This document shows, piece after piece, positions 1 to 8,153 of a DNA stretch of 16,378 nt. The stretch spans positions 1 through 16,378 of the forward strand of contig CAOKJJ010000108.1 of assembly GCA_948468465.1 (NCBI GenBank), given 5' to 3'. The notes under the pieces are model-generated. The model saw nothing but the letters and a program-made list of their open reading frames with translations. It was not told where the DNA came from and ran no database searches. Both the position numbers and the translations under genes were made by a program. Source of the stretch: an uncultured Eubacterium sp. Its GTDB lineage: Bacteria; Bacillota_A; Clostridia; Lachnospirales; Lachnospiraceae. How positions within the stretch are numbered: position 1 is the stretch's first letter; every line of letters begins with the position of its first letter.

Positions 1-852
1 TTTTGTGTCCTGGTTTTCTTTTGCCCCGGCTGCTTTTTTTGCTGCTTCTTCTTTTTCTTTCGCTTTTCTTTCTTCTGCTTTCTTTTTGGCTTCTGCTGCT
101 TTTCTTGCTTTTTTCTCTTCCTCTGCCTTGTCATCCTTATGGTAATAATCCTCAGCCCATTCGTAAACGATATCATCACGCACAGCGCAGCTCATGGCTC
201 CTTTCTGTGCAGACTTCTGCGCCTGGGAATAAATGTAGTCATAACACTTTTCCCACGTCTTATGCTCCTGCATCACATCCTGGGATAACCCCTCATCTTC
301 CCCGCAGCGTTTGATCAGATACTCTATAACCGGCTCTGCAAATGACTTGTCTATCGCGTTTTTTAACTCATTTTTCAGCTTCTTTTCTGCATGGCTTTTT
401 ACCGGCCCGCTGGTTTCTTTTCCGCCCTCTTCAATCTCTTTTTTAATTTGGCAGTCTGCGCTTTCCGTTCCCTGCCGTTCCATCATCTCAGCATATTCTT
501 TATCAAGCTGTTCATAGCCGACATGGAATAATGTGTTTCCATCTGCATCATAGAATGTCACCTTATCGTCTTTTTCCATAAACTGATAGACGGTTCCGCC
601 AGATGTAATGCCATGCACGGATTTACCGCTCTTATATGCTGTCCTTACATATTCATGCAGCACTGCTTTCCAGTCTCCATGATGGAATTCATCATTTCTT
701 TCCGTTCTTGCTGATGCATCTGCTTTTATACCAGGCGCATCAGCTCCCATCGCTTCCCTTGCTTTCTGCCATGTTTCGGACTGCAGCGCTTTCCTGCTTT
801 GTTCTGACAATTCAGGATTACTGAATGCAGCCTGCAGATTTTTCCCTTCCAT
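1..852 (-). CDS. PcfK-like / AcrIIA9-family-like protein with N-terminal extension (3' end off window)
   Basis: An open frame of 284 codons begins at ATG 852 (AGGAGG about 6 bases upstream) and has no stop before base 1, so the C-terminus is missing. Residues about 155-245 carry the pattern I associate with the PcfK-like family: AEKKLKNELK, then FAEPVIEYLIKRC, QEHKTWEKCYDYI, and VRDDIVYEWAEDYYHKDD. After this comes a long Lys/Glu/Ala tail (EEEKKARKAAEAKKK...), probably a helix. The family is found on conjugative elements and phages, and one member, AcrIIA9, is a Cas9 inhibitor. Residues 1-150 form an extension I do not recognise, with a small possible beta domain near 60-115 (VHGITSGGTVYQF, FYDADGNTLFHVGY). 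The gene overlaps the end of the upstream methyltransferase-like gene by 35 bp, so the two are probably co-transcribed. The family call is fairly secure; anti-CRISPR activity is only a possibility. Confidence 0.72.
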   Translation of the reverse strand, partial: MEGKNLQAAFSNPELSEQSRKALQSETWQKAREAMGADAPGIKADASARTERNDEFHHGDWKAVLHEYVRTAYKSGKSVHGITSGGTVYQFMEKDDKVTFYDADGNTLFHVGYEQLDKEYAEMMERQGTESADCQIKKEIEEGGKETSGPVKSHAEKKLKNELKNAIDKSFAEPVIEYLIKRCGEDEGLSQDVMQEHKTWEKCYDYIYSQAQKSAQKGAMSCAVRDDIVYEWAEDYYHKDDKAEEEKKARKAAEAKKKAEERKAKEKEEAAKKAAGAKENQDTK

Positions 853-1678
853 TTCCTGCCTCCTGTTCTTTGAAATTAAAAAACATAAAATAACGCTCTT
901 TTTCCACTGGTTTTTTTGTGGCCGCAGCCCCACATATATGTTCCATCATTACAGCCAGCCGCCTCATATTCCATACATCCGTCTGGAACATTGGCATAAT
1001 CCATAATTCCTGCCCTTCTGTTTCCTGTGGAAACAACACATGCCCTTCCGGTGGATGCGCTAAGCTGTTGCCTACAATGATATACCCCGGACAGCCAAGC
1101 AGGGAAAGCTGGATATACGCCATCAACGCAACTACCCTGTCAACGTCCTGCCCCACAAATACGGCGCTTGTCTGGTAATTAATGTCCGCCCGCCTCATAG
1201 TGTTTGCCGCAACCATCAGCATTGCCCCGGCTCCAACGCATGGATCGCAGACGGATAAATATCCTTTGCTTTCAGCCTCAGTTTTTGCCCCGACTCCAAA
1301 ATTCATTTCTGCCATCATCCGGCAGACATTGTACGGTGTGAAAAACTGCCCTTTCCAGTGGCTTCCAAGGTTCAGCCCCATATACATCTGCCCCAGAAAG
1401 TCCTGTTCCGGGTCCTCTTCCAGCGCATTTACTATGACAGCCAGAAGCTGTGCCGGCTTTTCTACACTTCCAACCCTTTTGAGGCATTCCGCATATTCTT
1501 TTTCCCGTTTTTCATACCTGCCCTCCGTCCTGTCTGCTGCATTCGCTATGGAGCAGGCCATCATCGTAACCACATCAGTCCAGACTTCCCACAGCTGTCG
1601 GGAATAACATAATTCATGAAATATGTTCATAAACTCTTTCTGGTTTCCCTGAAATCGAAACGCCGCTTTTTTCTTCAT
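818..1678 (-). CDS. N6-adenine methyltransferase-like protein, motif IV not visible
   Basis: A 286-aa protein of the HsdM/N-6 DNA methylase type. GQFFTPYNVCRMMAEM (about 110-125) matches the conserved entry to the methylase domain. DPCVGAGAML (145-154) is the S-adenosylmethionine-binding motif I, and GQDVDRVVALMAYIQLSLLG (176-195) matches the motif II helix. In HsdM proteins a catalytic (N/D)PP(F/Y) motif follows; here the corresponding stretch reads GNSLAHPPEGHVLF and then WIMPMFQTDVW, with no such motif. It may bind cofactor or DNA without methylating, or be a decoy or regulator, but that is inference. The start at 1678 has AAGGAG about 10 bases upstream. It is the first gene behind a leftward TTGACA-17-TAATAT promoter, followed by the PcfK-like gene with a 35-bp overlap. 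Confidence 0.75.
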   Translation of the reverse strand: MKKKAAFRFQGNQKEFMNIFHELCYSRQLWEVWTDVVTMMACSIANAADRTEGRYEKREKEYAECLKRVGSVEKPAQLLAVIVNALEEDPEQDFLGQMYMGLNLGSHWKGQFFTPYNVCRMMAEMNFGVGAKTEAESKGYLSVCDPCVGAGAMLMVAANTMRRADINYQTSAVFVGQDVDRVVALMAYIQLSLLGCPGYIIVGNSLAHPPEGHVLFPQETEGQELWIMPMFQTDVWNMRRLAVMMEHICGAAATKKPVEKERYFMFFNFKEQEAGNGREKSAGCIQ

Positions 1679-1697
1679 TGTCTCTCTGCTCCTTACG

Positions 1698-1716
1698 TAT
1701 CTGTTTTTTAGATATA
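1698..1716. repeat. Operator-like direct repeat, copy 1
   Basis: The 19-bp sequence TATCTGTTTTTTAGATATA occurs exactly here and again at 1767-1785. It contains a dyad, TATCT...AGATA, around a 7-base centre. This copy would lie at about +9 to +27 of the leftward promoter. The neighbouring small HTH protein (1836-2036) is the obvious candidate binder; that is inference. Confidence 0.6.
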
Positions 1717-1731
1717 TTGTCTATATTTCAG

Positions 1732-1760
1732 ATATTACATAATCCACCGTCTATTGTCAA
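1732..1760 (-). promoter_or_regulatory. Leftward sigma-A-type promoter for the methyltransferase/PcfK pair
   Basis: On the minus strand a perfect -35 TTGACA (1755-1760) is followed after 17 bp by -10 TAATAT (1732-1737). Transcription would start near 1725, leaving a leader of about 47 bases before ATG 1678. It is flanked by two exact copies of a 19-bp repeat: one just upstream of the -35 and one just downstream of the expected start. This is an arrangement that would allow repression. Confidence 0.7.
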
Positions 1761-1766
1761 TAAAAA

Positions 1767-1785
1767 TATCTGTTTTTTAGATATA
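1767..1785. repeat. Operator-like direct repeat, copy 2, overlapping a rightward -10
   Basis: Exact second copy of the 19-bp repeat at 1698-1716. Here the dyad extends to ATATCT...AGATAT (1766-1784). It sits just upstream of the leftward -35 and overlaps a rightward TATAAT (1782-1787) that could serve the HTH gene at 1836, although I see no good -35 for it. A single protein bound here could affect both directions. Confidence 0.6.
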
Positions 1786-1835
1786 ATATTGTCTTATCAA
1801 ACTTTATGTGATAAGATATGTCTGGAGGTGGTTCT

Positions 1836-2036
1836 ATGGTGTCTTATGACAAACTATGGATACTGCTGATCAACAGGCATATGTCCCGGACAGAGCTGCG
1901 CATAAAAGCCGGCCTGTCAACATCTGCCCTTGCCCAGCTTGGGAAAAATGATTACGTTTCCCTAAAAATTATCGAGAAAATATGTAATGCGCTTGATTGC
2001 GACATATCCGATGTAGTAGAGCTGAAGAAAGACTGA
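1836..2036 (+). CDS. Small Cro/CI-type HTH regulator
   Basis: A 66-aa protein of the short Cro/CI-like class common in Firmicute elements (MVSYDKLWILLINRHMSRTEL, then AGLSTSALAQLGK as the helix-turn-helix, ending NALDCDISDVVELKKD). I choose ATG 1836, not 1818, because TCTGGAGGTGG lies directly in front of 1836 and would be coding if the upstream start were used. It diverges from the methyltransferase operon across a region with two copies of a 19-bp dyad repeat, so it is probably the local repressor or activator. It converges on the helicase loader gene, leaving only 5 bp between the stops. Confidence 0.85.
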   Translation: MVSYDKLWILLINRHMSRTELRIKAGLSTSALAQLGKNDYVSLKIIEKICNALDCDISDVVELKKD

Positions 2037-2055
2037 TTTCCTCAGCTTTCCTTTT
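2021..2055 (+). terminator. Probable intrinsic terminator at the end of the small HTH gene
   Basis: GCTGA-a-GAAA (2021-2030) pairs with TTTC-c-TCAGC (2037-2046) around a 6-base loop, with one mismatch, and is followed by TTTCCTTTT (2047-2055). It overlaps the end of the rightward HTH gene. On the minus strand no U-run follows, so leftward transcription from the loader gene may read through. Confidence 0.5.
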
Positions 2056-2746
2056 GGGAATACAGCCTGTAATTCAGCTCTTTCCCTTGTAAAACAATTA
2101 TGTTTCCACGACACATTTCAATAATCCTGCTTCCAACAGCTTCATCAAAATCTATCAGTTCATCCGGCAATTTCTCCGTAGATATTATCATGGGCTTATT
2201 ATGCATATACCTGTAATTGATCAGTTCATACAGAATATTCAGATCCGCCTCCGTAGCCTTTCCTTTCAGCAGATCATCAATATACAGCACCCTTGCCCTG
2301 CGGTACGGTTCGGTGGCTGCATAATAATTCTCTTTGTCTGTGACTGCCTGTTTGATTTCAGTAATTGCATTACGGTAAGCCATATAAACTACTTCCACAT
2401 GACAGACATTCAGCAGATTATTACAGACTGCCATTCCCAAATGCGTCTTGCCAGCGCCGACCTGCCCACAAAAAGTGATAGAATTGTGGCGGCTGTTTTC
2501 GTTGTTGAGAAACCCTCGGTAATATCCAATAGCAACTGTTTTTGCCTGTTCAAGCACATCAATTCCGTGGCTGTCAAAATCCTTAAAACCTTTTTTCTGC
2601 ATCTCCTCCGAAATACCGCTGCGCCTTAAACGGCGCTTGTACATCAGCTTTTCATAGCACTCACATTTGACGGAAATGTCGTATCCATCCTGCTTTACGA
2701 GCATATATCCCGTATCCATGCATTTTTTACACTCGTACCCGCTCAA
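2042..2746 (-). CDS. DnaC/DnaI-like replicative helicase loader ATPase
   Basis: A 234-aa AAA+ ATPase. Four cysteines near the N-terminus (C6, C9, C28, C30) suggest a zinc-binding domain like that of DnaI-type loaders. Walker A is GQVGAGKT (94-101), Walker B is VLYIDDLL (about 153-160), and SRIIEMCRG near the C-terminus fits the arginine-finger/sensor region. Proteins of this family load the replicative helicase at the phage origin with a DnaD-like partner, and such a gene lies directly upstream. The start is TTG at 2746 with GGAGG 7 bases before it; it overlaps the upstream TGA stop as TTGA, indicating translational coupling. IstB-like transposition helpers share the fold, but no transposase is present. 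Confidence 0.88.
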   Translation of the reverse strand: MSGYECKKCMDTGYMLVKQDGYDISVKCECYEKLMYKRRLRRSGISEEMQKKGFKDFDSHGIDVLEQAKTVAIGYYRGFLNNENSRHNSITFCGQVGAGKTHLGMAVCNNLLNVCHVEVVYMAYRNAITEIKQAVTDKENYYAATEPYRRARVLYIDDLLKGKATEADLNILYELINYRYMHNKPMIISTEKLPDELIDFDEAVGSRIIEMCRGNIIVLQGKELNYRLYSQKES

Positions 2747-3687
2747 TATCTCACCTCCGGCAGTTCATGGCACACCGGCGGCTCTGCTTTTTCTTGCACA
2801 AGCTCAGCAATGCGTCCCTGATGCACAGTCCCTGGGCTGCCTGCAGACTGCTGCCGCCAGGCGTCCCCTTTATTTCTGCTTTGCACAATAAGGGTTTCAA
2901 ATTTTTCCCTGAACTTTTTCGTGCTCCGGATATTAGATTTCCAAAATCCATCCGTGGTAGCAAATGCCAGCGCCTCTATAATTTCCGCTTCACTCCTTCC
3001 GTCCAGACGTTTCATCCGCTCAATCTCTATGGCCCATTTCTTTTTTTCTTTTTCAGTCTTAGGGACTTTTGAGTTTGAAAACACCGCTACACAAGATTTG
3101 ACCAGCATATCCACGCACTGGTATTCAAACTCTCCAACAGGATATTTCTCCTGTGTGCTAGGAGGTTCGTTGCCCGAAGGTGCAACAATTACTTTTTTAT
3201 CTATCTCTTTCTCTATCTCTTTATCTCTATTCTCTGTTTGGAGTATTTTTGGAGGTTCATTGGAATCCTGTTGGAAATTTTCCAATTTCTTCTGTTTGGA
3301 ATCTGATTGGAAATCTTCCAATTTTTTTCCGTCCCTTTTGTATTTTGCCCACTGGGTTTCAGAGCCTACCATCTGCTGTAAACCAGGCAGAAAAATTTCC
3401 CCATTCTCAAGTATTTCTACCAGACCGATATTTTTTAATAGCTCCATGGCAACTACTACTGTATCAAAATCTGTTTTTGTGATCTCTGATAATTTTTTCA
3501 TATCATATGGAACCAGCATCGTTCCCACAATCCTGATCAGAACCCCATCCGTTTTGAGGGATTTCAAGCAAAGTTTCAGATAAAAGAGTGCGTATTCCTT
3601 TCCTTTTGGCTGTTCTTCTAACCATTCGATTGCATCATCGTCGAAAAAATCCTCTTTCAGCTTCAGCCAGTAATATTTTTTTGCCAA
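2743..3687 (-). CDS. Phage replisome organizer, DnaD-like
   Basis: About 314 aa. The N-terminal winged-helix region (AKKYYWLKLKEDFFDDDAIEWL, then PKGKEYALFYLKLCLKSL and VPYDMKKLSEIT) matches the phage replisome organizer N-terminal domain. A charged linker contains a tandem repeat (KKLEDFQSDS / KKLENFQQDS) and a Lys/Glu run. The C-terminal part (about 195-290: WAIEIERMKRLDGRSEAEI, FWKSNIRSTKKFREKFETL) resembles the DnaD-type C-terminal module. It should bind the phage origin and recruit the helicase loader encoded just downstream. An in-frame GTG exists at 3705, but it lies inside a perfect hairpin. TTG 3687 has AAAGGA 9 bases upstream and gives the usual MAKKYYW beginning, so I prefer it. 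Confidence 0.85.
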   Translation of the reverse strand: MAKKYYWLKLKEDFFDDDAIEWLEEQPKGKEYALFYLKLCLKSLKTDGVLIRIVGTMLVPYDMKKLSEITKTDFDTVVVAMELLKNIGLVEILENGEIFLPGLQQMVGSETQWAKYKRDGKKLEDFQSDSKQKKLENFQQDSNEPPKILQTENRDKEIEKEIDKKVIVAPSGNEPPSTQEKYPVGEFEYQCVDMLVKSCVAVFSNSKVPKTEKEKKKWAIEIERMKRLDGRSEAEIIEALAFATTDGFWKSNIRSTKKFREKFETLIVQSRNKGDAWRQQSAGSPGTVHQGRIAELVQEKAEPPVCHELPEVRY

Positions 3688-3703
3688 GCAATCACATCCT
3701 TTC

Positions 3704-3726
3704 ACCAGGGGTCCAATGCCCCTGGT
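3704..3726 (-). promoter_or_regulatory. Hairpin in the leader of the replisome organizer gene
   Basis: ACCAGGGG (3704-3711) and CCCCTGGT (3719-3726) form a perfect 8-bp stem with a 7-base loop, between the stop of the SbcDC gene (3731) and the Shine-Dalgarno of the next gene. No U-run follows on the minus strand, so it is not a classic leftward terminator. It may be an RNA-stability or processing element, or may tune translation of the downstream gene. Confidence 0.45.
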
Positions 3727-3730
3727 ATTT

Positions 3731-6700
3731 TCAGTAAATTATCCTGCTTCCGCTCTCTGTCCTTACCACATCAAGGTTCTGAGGGAAACGTGCTTTCATT
3801 GTTGGGTCATGCGTGATTGCCATAATCTTAATATCACCATACCGCTCACGTATTGTTTCCAACGCATCACAATACGCCTGTATCCCATCTGCATCCAAAA
3901 ATGGAGGTTCATCTATAAACAGCATCCCAAACTGTATGCCGGCAGTGGTTGCCTTTATTTCTGCAAGGGCAAGTATGACGGAAAGCGAAGACTTCACCTT
4001 TTCCCCGCCGCTCTTTGACAGGTAAGGCAGGCTCCCTTTCCCATATTCCTCAATGAATATGTCCAATGTAGCGACTTCCTTTTTATTTTTCTGCACTTTT
4101 TCCGTAATAAATTCCACGCCGAGTTGCCCGCCTGTCATCTGGCTTAAGATATTGTTTGCCGTCGCAGACAGCTTTGGCAGGATGGTTCGGATGATCTGGT
4201 GCGGTATGCCGTCCTGGCTGAAAGACAGCTTCAATGTTTCAAAATCCGCTGCGTCTTCTGCCAGTTCAGAAATTTCTTCCTGCATTGCCGCTATATTCTG
4301 CCTTATCCGCTGGACCTCACTGATCTTCTGTTCCAGGCTTCCGATTTGTGTCTGGATCCTTTTCGCATCCTTTGCATGCCTGTCAAGCCAGGCCTGGATC
4401 TCTTTTGCCTTACTGTCATAAACAGCATAATCTGCTGCCAAATCTTTTTCAGATGCAGCCCTCTCCCGTTTCGCCCCAAGCTCCGTCTGGAACGAATGAA
4501 TTTCGTCCTCAAGCTCTGCAAAACGCTTTCGCGCATTTGCCCTTCTTTCTTTTGTAACTGGAAGGGCTTTTTCCCTTTCCAGCCAGCGTTCCAACGTTTT
4601 CATTTCTGCCCTGGCAGCTTCGTGTTCCAAATAGCTTTGTGAATACTTCTCTTTTTCCGCATCCGCTTCCTTGGCCTGTAATTTCAGCTCTGACAGGCGT
4701 TCTTCCGTTTTTGATATATTTACCTGCGCATTGTCTATTTGCGCCCGTATTAAGGCAGTTTCGCCCTCACAGCGCTCGATCTCTTTCAGCTTCTCTGTGT
4801 ATGTATTAAGCCCCTCGCATTCTTTCCGTAAGTTGTCCAGCTTTATCTGTGAAAAATTCAATTCCCGAATTTCAGCGTCCACGGCTTCCACTTCTTTTTG
4901 CAGCCTGGCAAGCGTATCCTCTTTCTCAAACATGAGGGCTTCCATCTTAGACGGAAATGTTTCCAGCTCTTTCTCTGCCTGCACTGCATCCGCCAAAAAC
5001 CGGCAGGATGCCTTTTCAAGATCCATGCATCCGGAATCCTTCAGTAACTCCGTCCGCTTTTTGAGCGAAGCCTTCTCTGCCAACAGCGATCTCTCGCGTT
5101 CGTTAAAATATGCCTTTTTACTTTCCAGGGCATATGACCGCTGGCTTCTCTTATCTAACAGCCGCGCCGCCTCCTGTGAATCCGCATACATGGAATCAAG
5201 CTGCATCTTCTTTTCCAGATATTCCTGTACTTTCTCCATGACCAGCACCTTATCTTCTTCTGATGCAAGGCCCTCTAAATGTTTCTGGTATCCGACCAGA
5301 AGCGTTTTATATTCCTCTATTTCCCTTGTAATGCTGCGTATCTGGCTGTCCAGATTTTCAGATTCTTTCCGCTTGGCTTCGTATACTGCCGTCGCAACAG
5401 ACAGTTCCTTTTCTTTTTCAGCCAGCCTGCGGTATTTGTCCACATTCTCCATGACCAGCGGTTCCCCGGCCAGCTCTTTATCGCATGTCGAAATCGTCTG
5501 CCCCACAGCCGCCCTTGCGCTTTCAGCCGTCCGTTTCTTATTCTCCAGCGCTTCAATATCAGTCGCCAGGCTCTGGTACCGTTCTGCCGCAGCCCTGGAA
5601 TTTCCAAGAAGTAGGTTCACATTCTGCAGTTCCAGTTCCTTTGCTTTTGCCTGTCCTTCAATTTTAGATAAACTTTCCCTGGCCTGTTCCAATTCTTCTC
5701 CTGGCTTGCCAGATGCCGTGATGTTTTCAGACTGCACCTCTATAGCATGTTTTTTACCATCTACCATGCGCTTATATTCCGACCCTATATCCTTGGCCGC
5801 CTTTTCCATCCTTCCGTAGATCTCAAGCCCCAGGAGGTTGGAAAGCACAGCCATTCGTTCCTCGCTTTTTGCCTGCAAAAACATCCCGTACTGATCCTGC
5901 ATAATAACCGCACAGCTCTTAAATGCAATGCTGTCTACGCCGATCAGCTGGTCGATCACTTTCTGCGTATCATCCGCTCTTTCACAGCTGCGGTTTTCCC
6001 ATTCCCCGTCCACAAGCTCCGCAAGGTTCAGCGTCGGCTTTCCTGACTTCGTCCTGCTCCTGAATATCCGGTATGTCTTATCACCGATCGAAAAAGTGAA
6101 CGCTATGTGTCCGGAGCGCACCTTATCCCCATTCCTGAGCCACGGGACTTTCACAGATCTACTCTTCCCCTCCCTCGGCTCCTCATAGATGCAGTCGATG
6201 ATAGCATCCATAAACAGGGATGACTTGCCTGCCCCATTCGGGCCATTGATCGTGCAGAACTGGATATCCTCAAATGAGAATTTTTCTTTTTCATAGGCAC
6301 GGTAGTTTTCCACTTCGATTTCTATAGGCACAAATACCCCTGAAAATGCCGCTCCCGTTTCTGATGCCAGGGCTTCTGCAATCACCGGCCTTGATTTTAA
6401 CAGCAGCCGCTCTATATCCTTTTCTTCCATGCCCTTTTCCTGCAGGTACAGTTTGAGGTTTGCTTCCGGATCTGTTTCCTGTGACAGATCCGTCCGGTCT
6501 GCAGATGCTCCAATTTTTTCCGGGTTTATACCCGCTACCCAGAATGCGCCGTCTTCATACAGCGTTTTTTCCAGCATGGCAGTATGGAACGCCTTCTTTT
6601 GCTCTGTAGAGCACTCATAAAGTATACGCACAATTTTTCCTGATACGGCCCCGTTAAATCGCCAGTGGTTCATTGCAGCTTCATCCAGCCGGTTATGAAT

Positions 6701-7618
6701 AACATCTTCAACATCTGATTCCGTAAAATGGAATGTAATGAATTCCCTATAAGGTGTTTTTACAAATTCAGAATCCGTAAACACTATGCCATCCCTGCCA
6801 GACGCGCCTTCTTCAAAATGATGTATCCAGAAACCACGCTCCTGCCCTTCATCATTAAAATTATTGGCATTGATAGAACCGGAGTAATACACATTTTCAA
6901 AACCGGATACCAGCTGCGGCCTGTGGATATGCCCTAAAGCTACCAGATCATAGGCTGCAGCATCCAGTGATTCCGGCGGCACAATCGGTTCAAACTGGGT
7001 CAGAAGCTGTGACTGCCCGCTCTCGGTATTGCATCCCGGCACCGTGTAATGCGCCATCAATATTGCAGGACGATCTGGCCTGCACTGTACCCTAAGCCCC
7101 AGTACAATCTTCCCAAGTTCCTGCGAAAAAACTTCGTTTTCATCCTCTTTCCCAAGCCCCGGAAATTTTGTCCTGTAAACGCCGCGGTCAAAACCGGGCA
7201 GCGCTGCAATATCTGCATATTCCGTCTGGATTACTTCCGGGTTTAAAGCTATATGGACATTTTTAAAACCGGAAAAATGCTTTAGGAGGACCTTAAACGG
7301 GCCTTCCCCATCATGGTTCGGCGTACCCCTCATGACCACCACCCGGCCAGCTACTGCAGCCAGGCGGGAAATAATCTCCATTGCAGTAACCACTTCGTCA
7401 CAGCAGCGGTCGCTCCATGTTTTGCCCGCATGGAAAATGTCACCTGATACCAATACCAGTTCCGGCTTCTCCTGCTCCGCGCGGTCGGCTAAAGCTTCTA
7501 GGCACCGTTTTGTATCTAAAGAGCGGAGGTTTACTCCATCCTTTTCCGGCCCTTTGAAATTTCCAATATGCCAGTCCGCAGTTGCAAAAACTTTTATTGA
7601 TTTTCTTTGTACTTCCAT
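3731..7618 (-). CDS. Fused SbcD-SbcC (Mre11-Rad50-like) nuclease/ATPase
   Basis: A single 1295-aa frame joins two proteins that are normally separate. Residues 1 to about 430 are an SbcD/Mre11 metallophosphoesterase: ADWHIG (D15, H17), GDIFHAG (D60), RGTPNHD (N101-H102-D103), HYTVPG and GHIHRPQ supply the metal ligands. From about 445 comes an SbcC/Rad50 ATPase: Walker A GPNGAGKS (K465), a long coiled coil (about 590-1120), the signature SGGEKVKSS (from 1203) and Walker B LFIDEPP (D1236, E1237). The coiled-coil apex has C864 and C872 (CX7C) in place of a CXXC zinc hook. It would process DNA ends for phage recombination or replication, like T4 gp46/gp47. The start has GGGAGG upstream and overlaps the HNH gene end by 25 bp. 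Confidence 0.9.
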   Translation of the reverse strand: MEVQRKSIKVFATADWHIGNFKGPEKDGVNLRSLDTKRCLEALADRAEQEKPELVLVSGDIFHAGKTWSDRCCDEVVTAMEIISRLAAVAGRVVVMRGTPNHDGEGPFKVLLKHFSGFKNVHIALNPEVIQTEYADIAALPGFDRGVYRTKFPGLGKEDENEVFSQELGKIVLGLRVQCRPDRPAILMAHYTVPGCNTESGQSQLLTQFEPIVPPESLDAAAYDLVALGHIHRPQLVSGFENVYYSGSINANNFNDEGQERGFWIHHFEEGASGRDGIVFTDSEFVKTPYREFITFHFTESDVEDVIHNRLDEAAMNHWRFNGAVSGKIVRILYECSTEQKKAFHTAMLEKTLYEDGAFWVAGINPEKIGASADRTDLSQETDPEANLKLYLQEKGMEEKDIERLLLKSRPVIAEALASETGAAFSGVFVPIEIEVENYRAYEKEKFSFEDIQFCTINGPNGAGKSSLFMDAIIDCIYEEPREGKSRSVKVPWLRNGDKVRSGHIAFTFSIGDKTYRIFRSRTKSGKPTLNLAELVDGEWENRSCERADDTQKVIDQLIGVDSIAFKSCAVIMQDQYGMFLQAKSEERMAVLSNLLGLEIYGRMEKAAKDIGSEYKRMVDGKKHAIEVQSENITASGKPGEELEQARESLSKIEGQAKAKELELQNVNLLLGNSRAAAERYQSLATDIEALENKKRTAESARAAVGQTISTCDKELAGEPLVMENVDKYRRLAEKEKELSVATAVYEAKRKESENLDSQIRSITREIEEYKTLLVGYQKHLEGLASEEDKVLVMEKVQEYLEKKMQLDSMYADSQEAARLLDKRSQRSYALESKKAYFNERERSLLAEKASLKKRTELLKDSGCMDLEKASCRFLADAVQAEKELETFPSKMEALMFEKEDTLARLQKEVEAVDAEIRELNFSQIKLDNLRKECEGLNTYTEKLKEIERCEGETALIRAQIDNAQVNISKTEERLSELKLQAKEADAEKEKYSQSYLEHEAARAEMKTLERWLEREKALPVTKERRANARKRFAELEDEIHSFQTELGAKRERAASEKDLAADYAVYDSKAKEIQAWLDRHAKDAKRIQTQIGSLEQKISEVQRIRQNIAAMQEEISELAEDAADFETLKLSFSQDGIPHQIIRTILPKLSATANNILSQMTGGQLGVEFITEKVQKNKKEVATLDIFIEEYGKGSLPYLSKSGGEKVKSSLSVILALAEIKATTAGIQFGMLFIDEPPFLDADGIQAYCDALETIRERYGDIKIMAITHDPTMKARFPQNLDVVRTESGSRIIY

Positions 7619-8127
7619 GTGTACCTCCCTGCATTTTTTCGCTTTTCTTTACAGCATTTACAAATATCTTCTGCGGATATTCCGTTTATATTTGCGGCAA
7701 TGTCAATAGAGACATATTCAGCCAATAAATTTCCTTCATAAAATTGGAGCACTTTTAAAGTTTTCGCGGCTGGCGGCGGCGAAGCAAGCCCTGTTATCCA
7801 TGCATGATCTGTATTTTCCCGGTGTGTAGCCCACTCAAGATTTTCAACACGGTTATTTGTTTTATTCCCGTCCAAATGATTGACCTCCGGTTTGCCATCA
7901 GGATTTTCAATAAATGCCTCTGCTACAAGCCGGTGCCTTCTTACCGTTTTTCTTCTCCCTTCATAAGAAAGGATGTTCACTAAGTATCCGCTCCTATCCT
8001 GTGCAACGGAAATTAATTTTCCAGTATATCTTTTTCCCATAGAAACCCTGTCAATACTTCGGAGGTTTCCGTGGCTGCTGATCTCATATGCTTCTTCAAA
8101 TCCTTTTACAGCTCTCCATTCTTCCAT
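7594..8127 (-). CDS. HNH homing endonuclease (NUMOD4-HNH-NUMOD1 type)
   Basis: A 177-aa free-standing HNH endonuclease. The N-terminus, [23 protein letters not shown] (residues 2-24, read in two parts: [16 protein letters not shown] and SHGNLRS), is a NUMOD4 DNA-binding module. The HNH core runs from H66 ([10 protein letters not shown]) through [20 protein letters not shown] (82-101). The C-terminal part ([20 protein letters not shown], about 127-146, ending GRYTWKY) looks like a NUMOD1 helical module. Such genes are selfish and cut alleles lacking them, often near conserved replication genes. It sits between the candidate annealing protein and SbcDC, has AGGAG before its ATG, and its last 25 bp contain the start and Shine-Dalgarno of SbcDC. 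Confidence 0.88.
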   Translation of the reverse strand: MEEWRAVKGFEEAYEISSHGNLRSIDRVSMGKRYTGKLISVAQDRSGYLVNILSYEGRRKTVRRHRLVAEAFIENPDGKPEVNHLDGNKTNNRVENLEWATHRENTDHAWITGLASPPPAAKTLKVLQFYEGNLLAEYVSIDIAANINGISAEDICKCCKEKRKNAGRYTWKYKENQ

Positions 8128-8153
8128 ATTTTCTCCTAATAGTTATACAGTCC

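Noticed and set aside
3..824. Three short rightward open frames (from 3, 311 and 636) at the left edge
   Set aside because: They are shadows of the leftward PcfK-like gene, which is open from 852 to the window edge. Their Leu/Phe-rich products reflect antisense of its Lys/Glu tail.
2921..3583. A 220-codon rightward open frame across the replisome organizer gene
   Set aside because: Antisense to a gene with clear family motifs, with low-complexity Ser/Phe composition and no ribosome binding site context.
4671..5819. A 382-codon rightward open frame, rich in Ser/Phe, opposite the SbcC-like coiled coil
   Set aside because: It is fully antisense to the strongly supported fused SbcDC gene, its composition is what antisense of a Glu/Lys-rich coiled coil gives, and it has no convincing Shine-Dalgarno.
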